Position numbers and translations under genes: made by a program
Notes under the pieces: model-generated
Databases searched by the model: none
The model's input: the letters and a program-made list of their open reading frames with translations, nothing else
What the model was told of the DNA's origin: nothing
Part shown: positions 1 to 5,564 of the stretch, in pieces
How the letters are laid out: every line of letters starts with the position of its first letter
Numbering within the stretch: position 1 is the first letter of the stretch
Assembly: GCA_030684415.1 (NCBI GenBank)
Contig: JAUXNL010000135.1
Location: 1 to 10,573, forward strand
Length of the DNA stretch: 10,573 bases
Direction: 5' to 3'
Origin: Moraxellaceae bacterium
GTDB lineage: Bacteria > Pseudomonadota > Gammaproteobacteria > Pseudomonadales > Moraxellaceae

Positions 1-120
1 TTCTTCGCGCAGGGCCTTGCACGCCTGTGCGCCGGAGTAGTCGAACTCACAGGCCTGGCCGATGACGATGGGGCCGGCGCCGATGATGAGGATGCTGTTG
101 ATATCGGTACGTTTTGGCAT
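1..120 (-). CDS. carB: carbamoyl-phosphate synthase large subunit, N-terminal part
   Basis: The 5' end of carB; the gene runs off the left edge and only 40 codons are visible. They read MPKRTDINSILIIGAGPIVI, followed by a GQACEFDYSG stretch. This is the N-terminal signature of CarB, the start of the first carboxyphosphate (ATP-grasp) half. CarB uses ammonia channelled from CarA, bicarbonate and two ATP to make carbamoyl phosphate for arginine and pyrimidine synthesis, in the cytoplasm. It lies 124 bases downstream of carA on the same strand, the usual carAB order, and no separate promoter was recognised. The ATG at 120-118 has only a weak purine-rich AAAGAG directly before it. Identity is certain; the state of the rest of the gene cannot be judged. 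Confidence 0.95.
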   Translation of the reverse strand, partial: MPKRTDINSILIIGAGPIVIGQACEFDYSGAQACKALREE

Positions 121-126
121 TGCTCT

Positions 127-144
127 TTAATCCGCTTAATCCGC
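127..144 (-). repeat. two tandem 9-base units just before carB
   Basis: The 9-mer GCGGATTAA (minus strand) occurs twice back to back, ending 6 bases before the carB ATG. It occupies the place where the carB ribosome-binding site should be, and its GGA is one possible weak anchor. It may be a chance duplication. The rest of the 124-base carA-carB spacer is GC-rich and shows no gene. Confidence 0.4.
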
Positions 145-244
145 GTTCTTGTGCAGAGGGCGGGTGGCTCGCTGTGCGATACACCCGCAAACAAAAGACA
201 TTGGCATCTTGGCGAAGCCGGCCCCGAGGCCGCCCCGCCCGGGG

Positions 245-1375
245 TTACTGGCGCGCGCTCATCAACTCGATGAAGTGATCGAACAACGGCGAGGCATCGT
301 GCGGGCCGGGGCTGGCTTCCGGATGCCCCTGGAAGCTGAACGCGGGCTTGTCGTTGCGATGGATGCCCTGGTTGCTGCCATCAAACAGCGAGCGATGCGT
401 TGCGCGCAACGTGGCCGGCAACGTGGACTCGTCCACGGCAAAACCATGATTCTGCGAGGTGATCATCACCACGCCTGTTTCCAGCACCTGCACCGGATGG
501 TTGGCGCCATGGTGACCCAAGCCCATCTTCAGGGTTTTGGCACCCGAAGCCAGCGCCAGCAACTGATGGCCAAGGCAGATCCCGAAGACCGGAATGTCGG
601 TCTCCAGAAAGGCTTTGATGGCGGCAATCGCATAATCGCAAGGCTCGGGATCGCCCGGGCCGTTGGAGAGGAAAATACCGTCCGGATTCAAGGCCAGTAC
701 CTCGGCAGCGGACGTTTGCGCCGGCACCACGGTCACCTCGCAGCCCCGATCCACGAGCATGCGCAGGATGTTCACCTTCACGCCGAAATCATAAGCGACG
801 ACCTTGAACTTAGGAGGCGCAGAGGGAGTGACGTGCCCCTGACCCAGCACCCAGCTTCCCTCCGTCCACTGGTAGCGTTCCTTCACCGACACCACTTTGG
901 CTAGGTCCATGCCTTTGAGGCCGGGGAAGGCACGCGCGGCCTCCAGTGCCCGGGCCTCATCCACCGCATCGCCGGCGATGATGGCGCCGTTCTGGGCGCC
1001 CTTCTCACGCAGGATGCGGGTCAGGCGACGGGTATCGATGTCGGCGATGCCGACCACGTTGCGGCGCTTGAGGTAGTCCGACAGTGACTCCTGCGAACGG
1101 AAACTGGCGGGAATCATGCTGAGATCACGGATGACAAGACCGGCCGCCCAAAGCTCGCTGGCTTCCTCATCTTCCGCGTTCATGCCGGTATTGCCGATAT
1201 GCGGGTAGGTCAGCGTGACGATCTGGCGGCAGTAGGACGGGTCCGTCAGGATTTCCTGATAGCCCGTCATGGCGGTATTGAAGACCACCTCGCCGCTGGT
1301 GAGGCCATCGGCGCCAATGGAAATCCCGCGGAAGACGCTGCCGTCTTGCAGGACCAGAAGGGCGGGCTTGCTCAA
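245..1375 (-). CDS. carA: carbamoyl-phosphate synthase small subunit (glutaminase)
   Basis: CarA hydrolyses glutamine and passes ammonia to CarB for carbamoyl phosphate synthesis. From the TTG at 1375 the protein is 376 residues, normal for the family. The N-terminal half is the CarA-specific domain (SKPALLVLQDGSVF at the start, then EVVFNTAMTGYQEILTDPSY). The C-terminal half is a class I glutamine amidotransferase domain. Its nucleophile is Cys267 in GICLGHQ, with His351 and Glu353 in FQGHPEASPGPHD; all three catalytic residues are present, and LSNGPGDP is also seen. The frame stays open upstream to a GTG at 1510. I chose TTG 1375 because GGAGG lies 5 bases before it and CarA proteins begin here. 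It heads the carAB unit, with a promoter at 1524-1552 and a terminator-like hairpin at 1451-1484 in the leader. Confidence 0.97.
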   Translation of the reverse strand: MSKPALLVLQDGSVFRGISIGADGLTSGEVVFNTAMTGYQEILTDPSYCRQIVTLTYPHIGNTGMNAEDEEASELWAAGLVIRDLSMIPASFRSQESLSDYLKRRNVVGIADIDTRRLTRILREKGAQNGAIIAGDAVDEARALEAARAFPGLKGMDLAKVVSVKERYQWTEGSWVLGQGHVTPSAPPKFKVVAYDFGVKVNILRMLVDRGCEVTVVPAQTSAAEVLALNPDGIFLSNGPGDPEPCDYAIAAIKAFLETDIPVFGICLGHQLLALASGAKTLKMGLGHHGANHPVQVLETGVVMITSQNHGFAVDESTLPATLRATHRSLFDGSNQGIHRNDKPAFSFQGHPEASPGPHDASPLFDHFIELMSARQ

Positions 1376-1385
1376 ACCTACCTCC
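1373..1385 (-). promoter_or_regulatory. carA ribosome-binding site and TTG start
   Basis: On the minus strand GGAGG (1385-1381) is followed by TAGGT and then TTG (1375-1373). This strong Shine-Dalgarno at 5-base spacing fixes the start at a rare TTG codon and rules out the longer in-frame GTG at 1510. A TAG inside the spacer (1380-1378) closes the overlapping leader reading frame that opens at ATG 1488, so a ribosome finishing that frame would stop on the carA start region. Confidence 0.8.
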
Positions 1386-1450
1386 AATAACAGGTGAGTG
1401 CGGAAGGTGGCGCTCCGGCAGTTGCCGGCCTGCAAGCAGGGCGCGCGCGT

Positions 1451-1484
1451 AAAAAAGCGAGAAAGAGGAACTCCTTCTCGCTTT
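1451..1484 (-). terminator. terminator-shaped hairpin in the carA leader (candidate attenuator)
   Basis: On the minus strand the arm AAAGCGAGAA (1484-1475) pairs perfectly with TTCTCGC plus TTT (1463-1454). A G-U pair and three more pairs (GAG/CTC) continue the stem to a 3-base loop. The 3' arm runs straight into six T residues (1456-1451). This is a textbook intrinsic terminator by shape, active only in the direction of carA because the other side lacks a T tract. It lies about 30 bases after the predicted transcript start and 76 bases before carA, with no upstream minus-strand gene nearby to terminate. Transcription attenuation of carAB is the simplest reading. No competing antiterminator stem was identified. 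Confidence 0.65.
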
Positions 1485-1523
1485 CCATATATAGGGACTG
1501 TGCCGGGCACGAATTGAGCGCGG

Positions 1524-1552
1524 ATTGTACGGAAGCCGACCCGGACTGTCCA
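1524..1552 (-). promoter_or_regulatory. carA promoter, sigma70 type
   Basis: On the minus strand, TGGACA (1552-1547) and TACAAT (1529-1524) are separated by exactly 17 bases. Each hexamer matches the sigma70 consensus at 5 of 6 positions. The predicted start is near 1516, giving a leader of about 140 bases before the TTG. A TATATA at about 1494-1489 is an alternative -10 box but has no good -35; it would start the transcript inside the hairpin. Confidence 0.6.
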
Positions 1553-1734
1553 ACCGCATGGGCCGTCATTGCCTGTCTGACGGGTCAGCGTCGCCGTACA
1601 GGGCGAACATGCCGCCGGTCGGTCGACCCTGCCTTGTTGCCGGAGCCGGTCTTATGCTGCGATGCCGCAAAACCCGCCGGCTTTAGCGCCTGCGGTCAAC
1701 AAGAACAAAGACGTTCCAATCCAAGAGGGCCGAC

Positions 1735-2949
1735 ATGGACCCCACCCAGCTCGACAACCTGCGCCAGCTCCTCAACAACCGTGGCTGGCGCCTGCATTTT
1801 CCCGCCCCGCTGGAGGCGGAGTTCCAGGCCGACTACACGGCGCGCTACCAGACCCACATGATCATTTCCGGACTGCTCGGCGTGCTAGCCCTGCTGGCCT
1901 GCGGCGTCATCGATCCGATCTGGATGCCGGACGTCATGACGGAGCTCTGGACCATCCGCATTGCCACCACACTGCCCATCCTGGTACTGCTGCTGTTCAG
2001 CCGCACGCCCTTCCTGACCCGCCACATGCAGGCGGTCACGGCGACCGGCGCCTGCATTTTCGTGGCAGGGCTGGTGGCGCTCTCACATACCGCCACCGAG
2101 CCCTTCAACCACTATTACGCGGGCGCCATCACCTTGGTGATGCTGGTGGTGTTCGTGCTGTCGCGACTGCAGTTTGTCTGGGGACTCTGTTCGGCCGCGC
2201 TCATGATGATCATCCTGAACACGCATCATCTACTGATCGCTGGCTCCTCGCTGATGTTGATGACCATCCATAACTTCATCTTCATCGCGTCGGCCACGTT
2301 TGCACTGGTCGGCACGTTTCTGGTGGAGCGCAGCCTGCGCCAGAACTATCTGCAATCGCGCCTGCTGTCGTTTGAAAACCACGACCTCGAAGAGTCCAAC
2401 CTGCGCCTGCAGTACCTGACCGCGATTGACGGCCTGACCCAGATTGCCAACCGCCGCAGCCTCGACATGACGCTGACAACCGAATGGCAGCGCGCCCTGC
2501 GCAAACGCGAGCCGTTGGGCGTGGTGATGATTGATGTCGACCACTTCAAGCTCTTCAATGACACCTACGGCCATCAGGCCGGCGACGAGTGTCTGCGCGG
2601 CGTGGCGGGTGCACTCAAGGACTTTGCCCGCCGACCCGGCGACATTGCCGCGCGTTACGGCGGTGAAGAGTTCGTGCTGGTGTTGACCAACGCCACATCG
2701 GCTCAGGCGCGCATCGTGGCCGAGCGCGTGCGCGACCGCATTCTTGAGCTGGCCATCCCGCACCAAAGCTCCAGCCACGGCAATGTCACCGCCAGTTTTG
2801 GCGTGGCCAGCATTGTCCCGACCAACCAGCACAACGGCCCCGAAGTCCTGCTGCTGGCAGCCGACCAAGCGCTTTATCGTGCCAAGCACTCCGGCCGCAA
2901 CCGCGTGAGTGTGGACGGTTTGCCGGACGAAGATCAGGCGGTGGCGTAA
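1735..2949 (+). CDS. membrane-bound GGDEF protein, probable diguanylate cyclase
   Basis: Predicted to make the second messenger c-di-GMP from two GTP at the inner membrane. The 404-residue protein opens with about 41 cytoplasmic residues. Six hydrophobic segments follow, at roughly 42-58, 73-89, 101-117, 128-143, 147-167 and 176-194. A likely helical linker (195-228) leads to a GGDEF domain (about 229-392). Visible active-site elements are DGLTQIANRR (232-241), DVDHFK with a metal-binding aspartate (267-272) and an intact GGEEF (309-313). RPGD (300-303), five residues before GGEEF, is the canonical RxxD inhibitory I-site, so product feedback is expected. No EAL or HD-GYP domain and no known periplasmic sensor fold was recognised. 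AAGAGGG lies 5 bases before the ATG. The gene points against its neighbours and splits dapB from carA. What it senses cannot be said. Confidence 0.92.
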   Translation: MDPTQLDNLRQLLNNRGWRLHFPAPLEAEFQADYTARYQTHMIISGLLGVLALLACGVIDPIWMPDVMTELWTIRIATTLPILVLLLFSRTPFLTRHMQAVTATGACIFVAGLVALSHTATEPFNHYYAGAITLVMLVVFVLSRLQFVWGLCSAALMMIILNTHHLLIAGSSLMLMTIHNFIFIASATFALVGTFLVERSLRQNYLQSRLLSFENHDLEESNLRLQYLTAIDGLTQIANRRSLDMTLTTEWQRALRKREPLGVVMIDVDHFKLFNDTYGHQAGDECLRGVAGALKDFARRPGDIAARYGGEEFVLVLTNATSAQARIVAERVRDRILELAIPHQSSSHGNVTASFGVASIVPTNQHNGPEVLLLAADQALYRAKHSGRNRVSVDGLPDEDQAVA

Positions 2950-2970
2950 GGCCTGCCGCGTCCGCTCCAT

Positions 2971-2998
2971 AAAAAAACCGGCAACTGCCGGTTTTTTT
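2971..2998. terminator. bidirectional intrinsic terminator
   Basis: Seven A residues, the perfect stem CCGGCA/TGCCGG with loop AC, then seven T residues. The structure is symmetric, so it can end the GGDEF transcript (21 bases after its stop) on the plus strand and the dapB transcript on the minus strand. Confidence 0.92.
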
Positions 2999-3011
2999 AT
3001 GACGCCTGTCT

Positions 3012-3254
3012 TCACGAGAATAGCAGCGACGACGCTGTCATTGCGTCAAACAGAAGGGCAGTAAATGCCCCCCGAACGGAGGCGCCAAATAAGCGGGAGC
3101 CATTCGGGCGGAGCACTCTTCGCTGAAGGGTAGCTCTTGACGGCCGCGCGATGATCTTTCGATAACCGATAAAGCCCCTCTTAAAGCCATTCTGCGACAC
3201 AACGATCAAACGAGCGCTTAAGAACAACACCGGCCTGTGCTCAAGCCGCCACAT
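3012..3254 (-). CDS. possible small protein coupled to dapB (doubtful)
   Basis: An 80-codon open frame begins inside TGATG, where the dapB stop and this ATG share one base, and ends 14 bases before the bidirectional terminator. The arrangement would allow translational coupling and would make it the last gene of the dapB transcript. Against this, the product is an unrecognised basic sequence rich in Arg, Ser and Leu with no domain or convincing membrane segment. The DNA is visibly less GC-rich than the flanking genes, and dapB normally ends without such a partner. It may equally be a 3' untranslated stretch or a decayed sequence. The C-terminal part (NGSRLFGASVRG onward) is the most protein-like portion. 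Confidence 0.25.
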   Translation of the reverse strand: MWRLEHRPVLFLSARLIVVSQNGFKRGFIGYRKIIARPSRATLQRRVLRPNGSRLFGASVRGAFTALLFDAMTASSLLFS

Positions 3255-4057
3255 CAGCGCAGCTTGAGCACATCCCGCATATCGTACAGCCCGGCGGGCT
3301 GCGCCGAGAGCCAGTCCGCCGCCCGCACAGCGCCACTGGCAAAATTCATGCGGCTGGTGGCCACATGGCGAATCTCCACACGCTCGCCTTCGCCGATGAA
3401 CATGACATTGTGGTCGCCCACAATGTCGCCGCCGCGAATGGTCTGGAAGCCGATGCTCTGGCGTTCGCGCGCGCCGGTGTGGCCATGACGCTCGTACACC
3501 GCCACCTGCGCCAGATCACGGCCCAGCGCGCCGGCAACCGCCTCGCCCATCATCAGTGCCGTACCGGACGGCGCGTCCACCTTGTGCCGGTGATGTGCTT
3601 CGATGATTTCGATATCGACCGTGTCGCCGAAGGTTTCCGCCGCCAGCTCCAGCAAGCGCAGCGTGACGTTCACACCAATCGAATAGTTGCCTGAATACAC
3701 CACGCCCGTGTCAGCCGCTGCCGCCTGCACCAGCGCCTTTTGCACCGCATCCAGACCCGTGGTGCCGATAACGATACGCTTGCCGGCTCGCCGGCAGGTC
3801 TCCACATTCGCCACCGTCACGGCGGGGATGGTGAAGTCGATCAGCACATCGAAGGCGTCCAGCGCCGCCTCGAGGCTGCCGCTGATGACCACGCCCAGCG
3901 CACCGACACCCGCTAGCTCGCCGGCATCGGCGCCCAGCAAGCTCGAATCCGGGCGCTCGATGGCGGCCGCCAGCGTGACACCTTCGCGGCCGTGCACGGC
4001 CTGTATCAGGGCGCGGCCCATGCGTCCGCCGGCACCGGCAATGGCAATGCGTGTCAT
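3254..4057 (-). CDS. dapB: 4-hydroxy-tetrahydrodipicolinate reductase
   Basis: DapB reduces 4-hydroxy-tetrahydrodipicolinate with NAD(P)H in the cytoplasm, the second committed step to diaminopimelate and lysine. The 267-residue length is normal. The N-terminal Rossmann domain shows GAGGRMGR (8-15), DFTIP (74-78) and GTTG (98-101). The catalytic and tetramerisation domain carries EAHHRHKVDAPSGTA (153-167), with the catalytic His155 and Lys159 pair and the substrate-binding SGT. GGDIVGDHNVMF follows toward the C terminus. The ATG has GGAG 7 bases upstream. It lies 264 bases downstream of dnaJ on the same strand, but the hairpins between them and a possible promoter at 4093-4121 suggest independent transcription. 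The bidirectional terminator at 2971-2998 probably ends its transcript. Confidence 0.97.
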   Translation of the reverse strand: MTRIAIAGAGGRMGRALIQAVHGREGVTLAAAIERPDSSLLGADAGELAGVGALGVVISGSLEAALDAFDVLIDFTIPAVTVANVETCRRAGKRIVIGTTGLDAVQKALVQAAAADTGVVYSGNYSIGVNVTLRLLELAAETFGDTVDIEIIEAHHRHKVDAPSGTALMMGEAVAGALGRDLAQVAVYERHGHTGARERQSIGFQTIRGGDIVGDHNVMFIGEGERVEIRHVATSRMNFASGAVRAADWLSAQPAGLYDMRDVLKLR

Positions 4058-4092
4058 GTCGAGCTCCGCTCAGCAATGAAGAAGAAGGCGCG

Positions 4093-4121
4093 ATTGTAGC
4101 GGGCCGTGCTGTGTTGCAGAA
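4093..4121 (-). promoter_or_regulatory. possible dapB promoter
   Basis: TACAAT (minus, 4098-4093) is a 5 of 6 match to a sigma70 -10 box and is the same hexamer as in the carA promoter. Seventeen bases upstream is TTCTGC, a poor -35. The predicted start near 4086 gives a 30-base leader. It lies just downstream of the hairpin cluster that follows dnaJ, where a dapB promoter would be expected. Confidence 0.4.
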
Positions 4122-4127
4122 ACGGCT

Positions 4128-4166
4128 TTGACCGCTGGCTGAAAAATGCTTTCAGCCAGCGGTCAA
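4128..4166. repeat. palindromic repeat, copy 1 (GCTGAAAA family)
   Basis: A perfect 17-base inverted repeat (TTGACCGCTGGCTGAAA and its complement) around the 5-base loop AATGC. It shares CGCTGGCTGAAAA with the copy at 8445 and GCTGAAAA...TTTTCAGC-type ends with those near 9600 and 9730. No T tract follows beyond the stem in either direction. It lies in the dnaJ-dapB gap and could act as a transcript-end stabiliser or weak terminator as well as being a dispersed repeat. Confidence 0.75.
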
Positions 4167-4186
4167 CCAGCCGGGGATGGGGTTTT

Positions 4187-4222
4187 GCATGCCCTTCGAC
4201 AGACTCAGGACAAAGGGCATGC
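4187..4222. repeat. inverted repeat containing a TTCGACAG-type intergenic motif
   Basis: GCATGCCCTT and its exact complement flank a 16-base centre, CGACAGACTCAGGACA. From memory, the motif CCCTTCGACAGRCTCAGG recurs widely in intergenic DNA of many proteobacteria; I cannot check that here. It lies between dnaJ and dapB, beside two other hairpins. A further short stem follows at 4222-4243 (CGGGAG/CTCCCG). Confidence 0.6.
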
Positions 4223-4279
4223 GGGAGCTTTCAGCGTCTCCCGGCCTATCGAAAAACAGAGAAAGGCACAGCGGACACC

Positions 4280-4313
4280 TTTACCGGCAAGCGCGTAAGC
4301 GCCTGCCGGTAAA
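4280..4313 (-). terminator. hairpin directly after dnaJ
   Basis: TTTACCGGCA (4280-4289) pairs perfectly with TGCCGGTAAA (4304-4313). The inner stem GCGC/GCGC closes the loop GTAA, and the single A/C mismatch becomes a G-U pair in the minus-strand RNA, giving 15 continuous pairs. It begins 9 bases after the dnaJ stop. There is no T tract, so it is better seen as a 3' stabiliser or inefficient terminator of the grpE-dnaK-dnaJ message than as a canonical intrinsic terminator. Confidence 0.6.
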
Positions 4314-4321
4314 TGACGCGC

Positions 4322-5449
4322 TTACTTGTCGCCAAACAGGTTGAGCACAGAGTCGAACCAACCGGACTTTTTCGGCGAATGCTTGCTGCCGTCATCGTCC
4401 ATGGTTTGCTGGAACTCGCGCAGCAACTCTTTCTGGCGCTTGTTGAGCTGCACCGGTGTCTCCACCAGCACGCGGCACAGCATGTCGCCGGGGCCACCAC
4501 CGCGCACGGGAGATACCCCCTTGCCGCGCAAACGGAAGAGCTTGCCGGTCTGCGTGCCTTCCGGAATGCGCAGCTTCACGCGACCATCCAGCGTCGGCAC
4601 TTCCAGCTCGCCCCCCAGCGCCGCATCTGCAAACGAGATGGGCACTTCGCAATACAGGTCGGCACCATCACGCTGGAAAATCTCGTGATCGCGCACTTGC
4701 ACCTGCACATACAGATCGCCCGCCTGTGCGCCATTGGCCCCGGCCTGACCTTCGCCAGAAAGACGGATGCGGTCGCCCGTATCCACACCGGCCGGAATTT
4801 TCACGTCCAGCGTTTTGGTCTTTTCGACGCGCCCCTGGCCATGACAGGCATTGCAGGGGTCCTTGATGGTTTTGCCACGGCCACGGCAAGTGGGGCAGGT
4901 CTGGGCCATGGAGAAAAAGCCCTGCTGCACACGCACCTGGCCGGCACCCGCGCAAGTGCGGCAGGTTTCGGGCATGGTGCCTTTTTTAGCGCCACTGCCA
5001 TCGCAGACCTCGCAGGCCACCTGTGTCGGCACGCGGATTTGCACCTTGGTACCGCGCACCGCCTCTTCAAGGCTCAGCTCAAGCGTGTAACGCAAATCCG
5101 CGCCACGGCTGCTGCGCTGGCCTCCGCCGCCACGACCCCCGCCGCCAAAAATGTCGCCGAAGACATCGCCGAAAATATCGGAGAAATTGCCGCCCCCACC
5201 AAAACCGCCTGCCCCCATGTTCGGGTCGACACCGGCATGGCCGTGACGGTCGTAGGCCGCGCGCTTGTCTTCGTCGGAGAGAATTTCATAAGCCTCGTTG
5301 GCTTCCTTGAATTTCTCTTCTGCAGACTTGTCATCCGGATTGCGGTCCGGATGGTATTTCATGGCGAGCTTGCGGTAGGCCTTCTTGATTTCATCAGCCG
5401 ACGCGGCTTTCGCGACACCCAGCACTTCGTAAAAATCACGTTTCGCCAT
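4322..5449 (-). CDS. dnaJ: chaperone protein DnaJ (Hsp40)
   Basis: The J-domain co-chaperone binds unfolded proteins, delivers them to DnaK and stimulates its ATPase. At 375 residues it is a full-length class I DnaJ. The J domain (about 4-70) carries HPD at 33-35. A Gly/Phe-rich linker follows (about 75-110, with the repeated DIFGD motif). The zinc domain has all four CxxCxGxG repeats, with cysteine pairs at 146/149, 163/166, 185/188 and 199/202. Two beta-sandwich C-terminal domains and a dimerisation tail complete it. AGG lies 9 bases before the ATG, a modest ribosome-binding site. It is 115 bases downstream of dnaK on the same strand; the gap contains two hairpins that could lower dnaJ expression relative to dnaK. 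Confidence 0.98.
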   Translation of the reverse strand: MAKRDFYEVLGVAKAASADEIKKAYRKLAMKYHPDRNPDDKSAEEKFKEANEAYEILSDEDKRAAYDRHGHAGVDPNMGAGGFGGGGNFSDIFGDVFGDIFGGGGRGGGGQRSSRGADLRYTLELSLEEAVRGTKVQIRVPTQVACEVCDGSGAKKGTMPETCRTCAGAGQVRVQQGFFSMAQTCPTCRGRGKTIKDPCNACHGQGRVEKTKTLDVKIPAGVDTGDRIRLSGEGQAGANGAQAGDLYVQVQVRDHEIFQRDGADLYCEVPISFADAALGGELEVPTLDGRVKLRIPEGTQTGKLFRLRGKGVSPVRGGGPGDMLCRVLVETPVQLNKRQKELLREFQQTMDDDGSKHSPKKSGWFDSVLNLFGDK

Positions 5450-5485
5450 TTCAGCTTACCTGGACACGCGTTTCAGATACGGCAA

Positions 5486-5504
5486 CGCGGGGAATGTCCC
5501 CGCG
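5486..5504. repeat. short GC-rich hairpin between dnaK and dnaJ
   Basis: CGCGGGGA and TCCCCGCG form a perfect 8-base stem with loop ATG. No T tract follows on either side. It lies 37 bases before the dnaJ start, within the dnaK-dnaJ intercistronic RNA, and could affect mRNA stability or processing. Confidence 0.55.
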
Positions 5505-5529
5505 CTGTCTGCTCATCCCTCACTCCCAC

Positions 5530-5553
5530 CCTCTCCCCGCGGGCGGGGAGAGG
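5530..5553. repeat. CCTCTCCCC-type palindrome after dnaK
   Basis: CCTCTCCCCGC and GCGGGGAGAGG are exact complements separated by GG. They follow a pyrimidine-rich CCCTCACTCCCA stretch. That combination resembles a repeat I recall as common between genes of many proteobacteria; this was not checked. It lies 12 bases after the dnaK stop, in the dnaK-dnaJ gap. The very stable stem, with no T tract, may protect the dnaK message or partially terminate transcription. Confidence 0.6.
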
Positions 5554-5564
5554 AGGAGCAGAGC

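Larger units (their letters stand above)
1376..1734. other. divergent intergenic region between carA and the GGDEF gene
   Basis: This 359-base gap separates two divergent genes. It holds the carA promoter, the leader hairpin, and a second short palindrome at 1415-1428 (CCGGCA/TGCCGG, minus strand) in the carA leader. On the plus side, AAGAGGG ends 5 bases before the GGDEF ATG and serves as its ribosome-binding site. No convincing plus-strand promoter for the GGDEF gene was found; TATGCT at about 1653 lacks a well-spaced -35 box. No conserved gene was seen in the gap. Confidence 0.6.

Noticed and set aside
149..904. 251-codon plus-strand frame opposite carA
   Set aside because: It mirrors the carA coding sequence, and carA has intact catalytic residues and family length.
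1376..1510. 45-codon N-terminal extension of CarA from a GTG at 1510
   Set aside because: The frame is open, but the extension crosses the terminator-like hairpin, has no Shine-Dalgarno, and is not part of the CarA family. A strong GGAGG sits 5 bases before TTG 1375 at the expected start.
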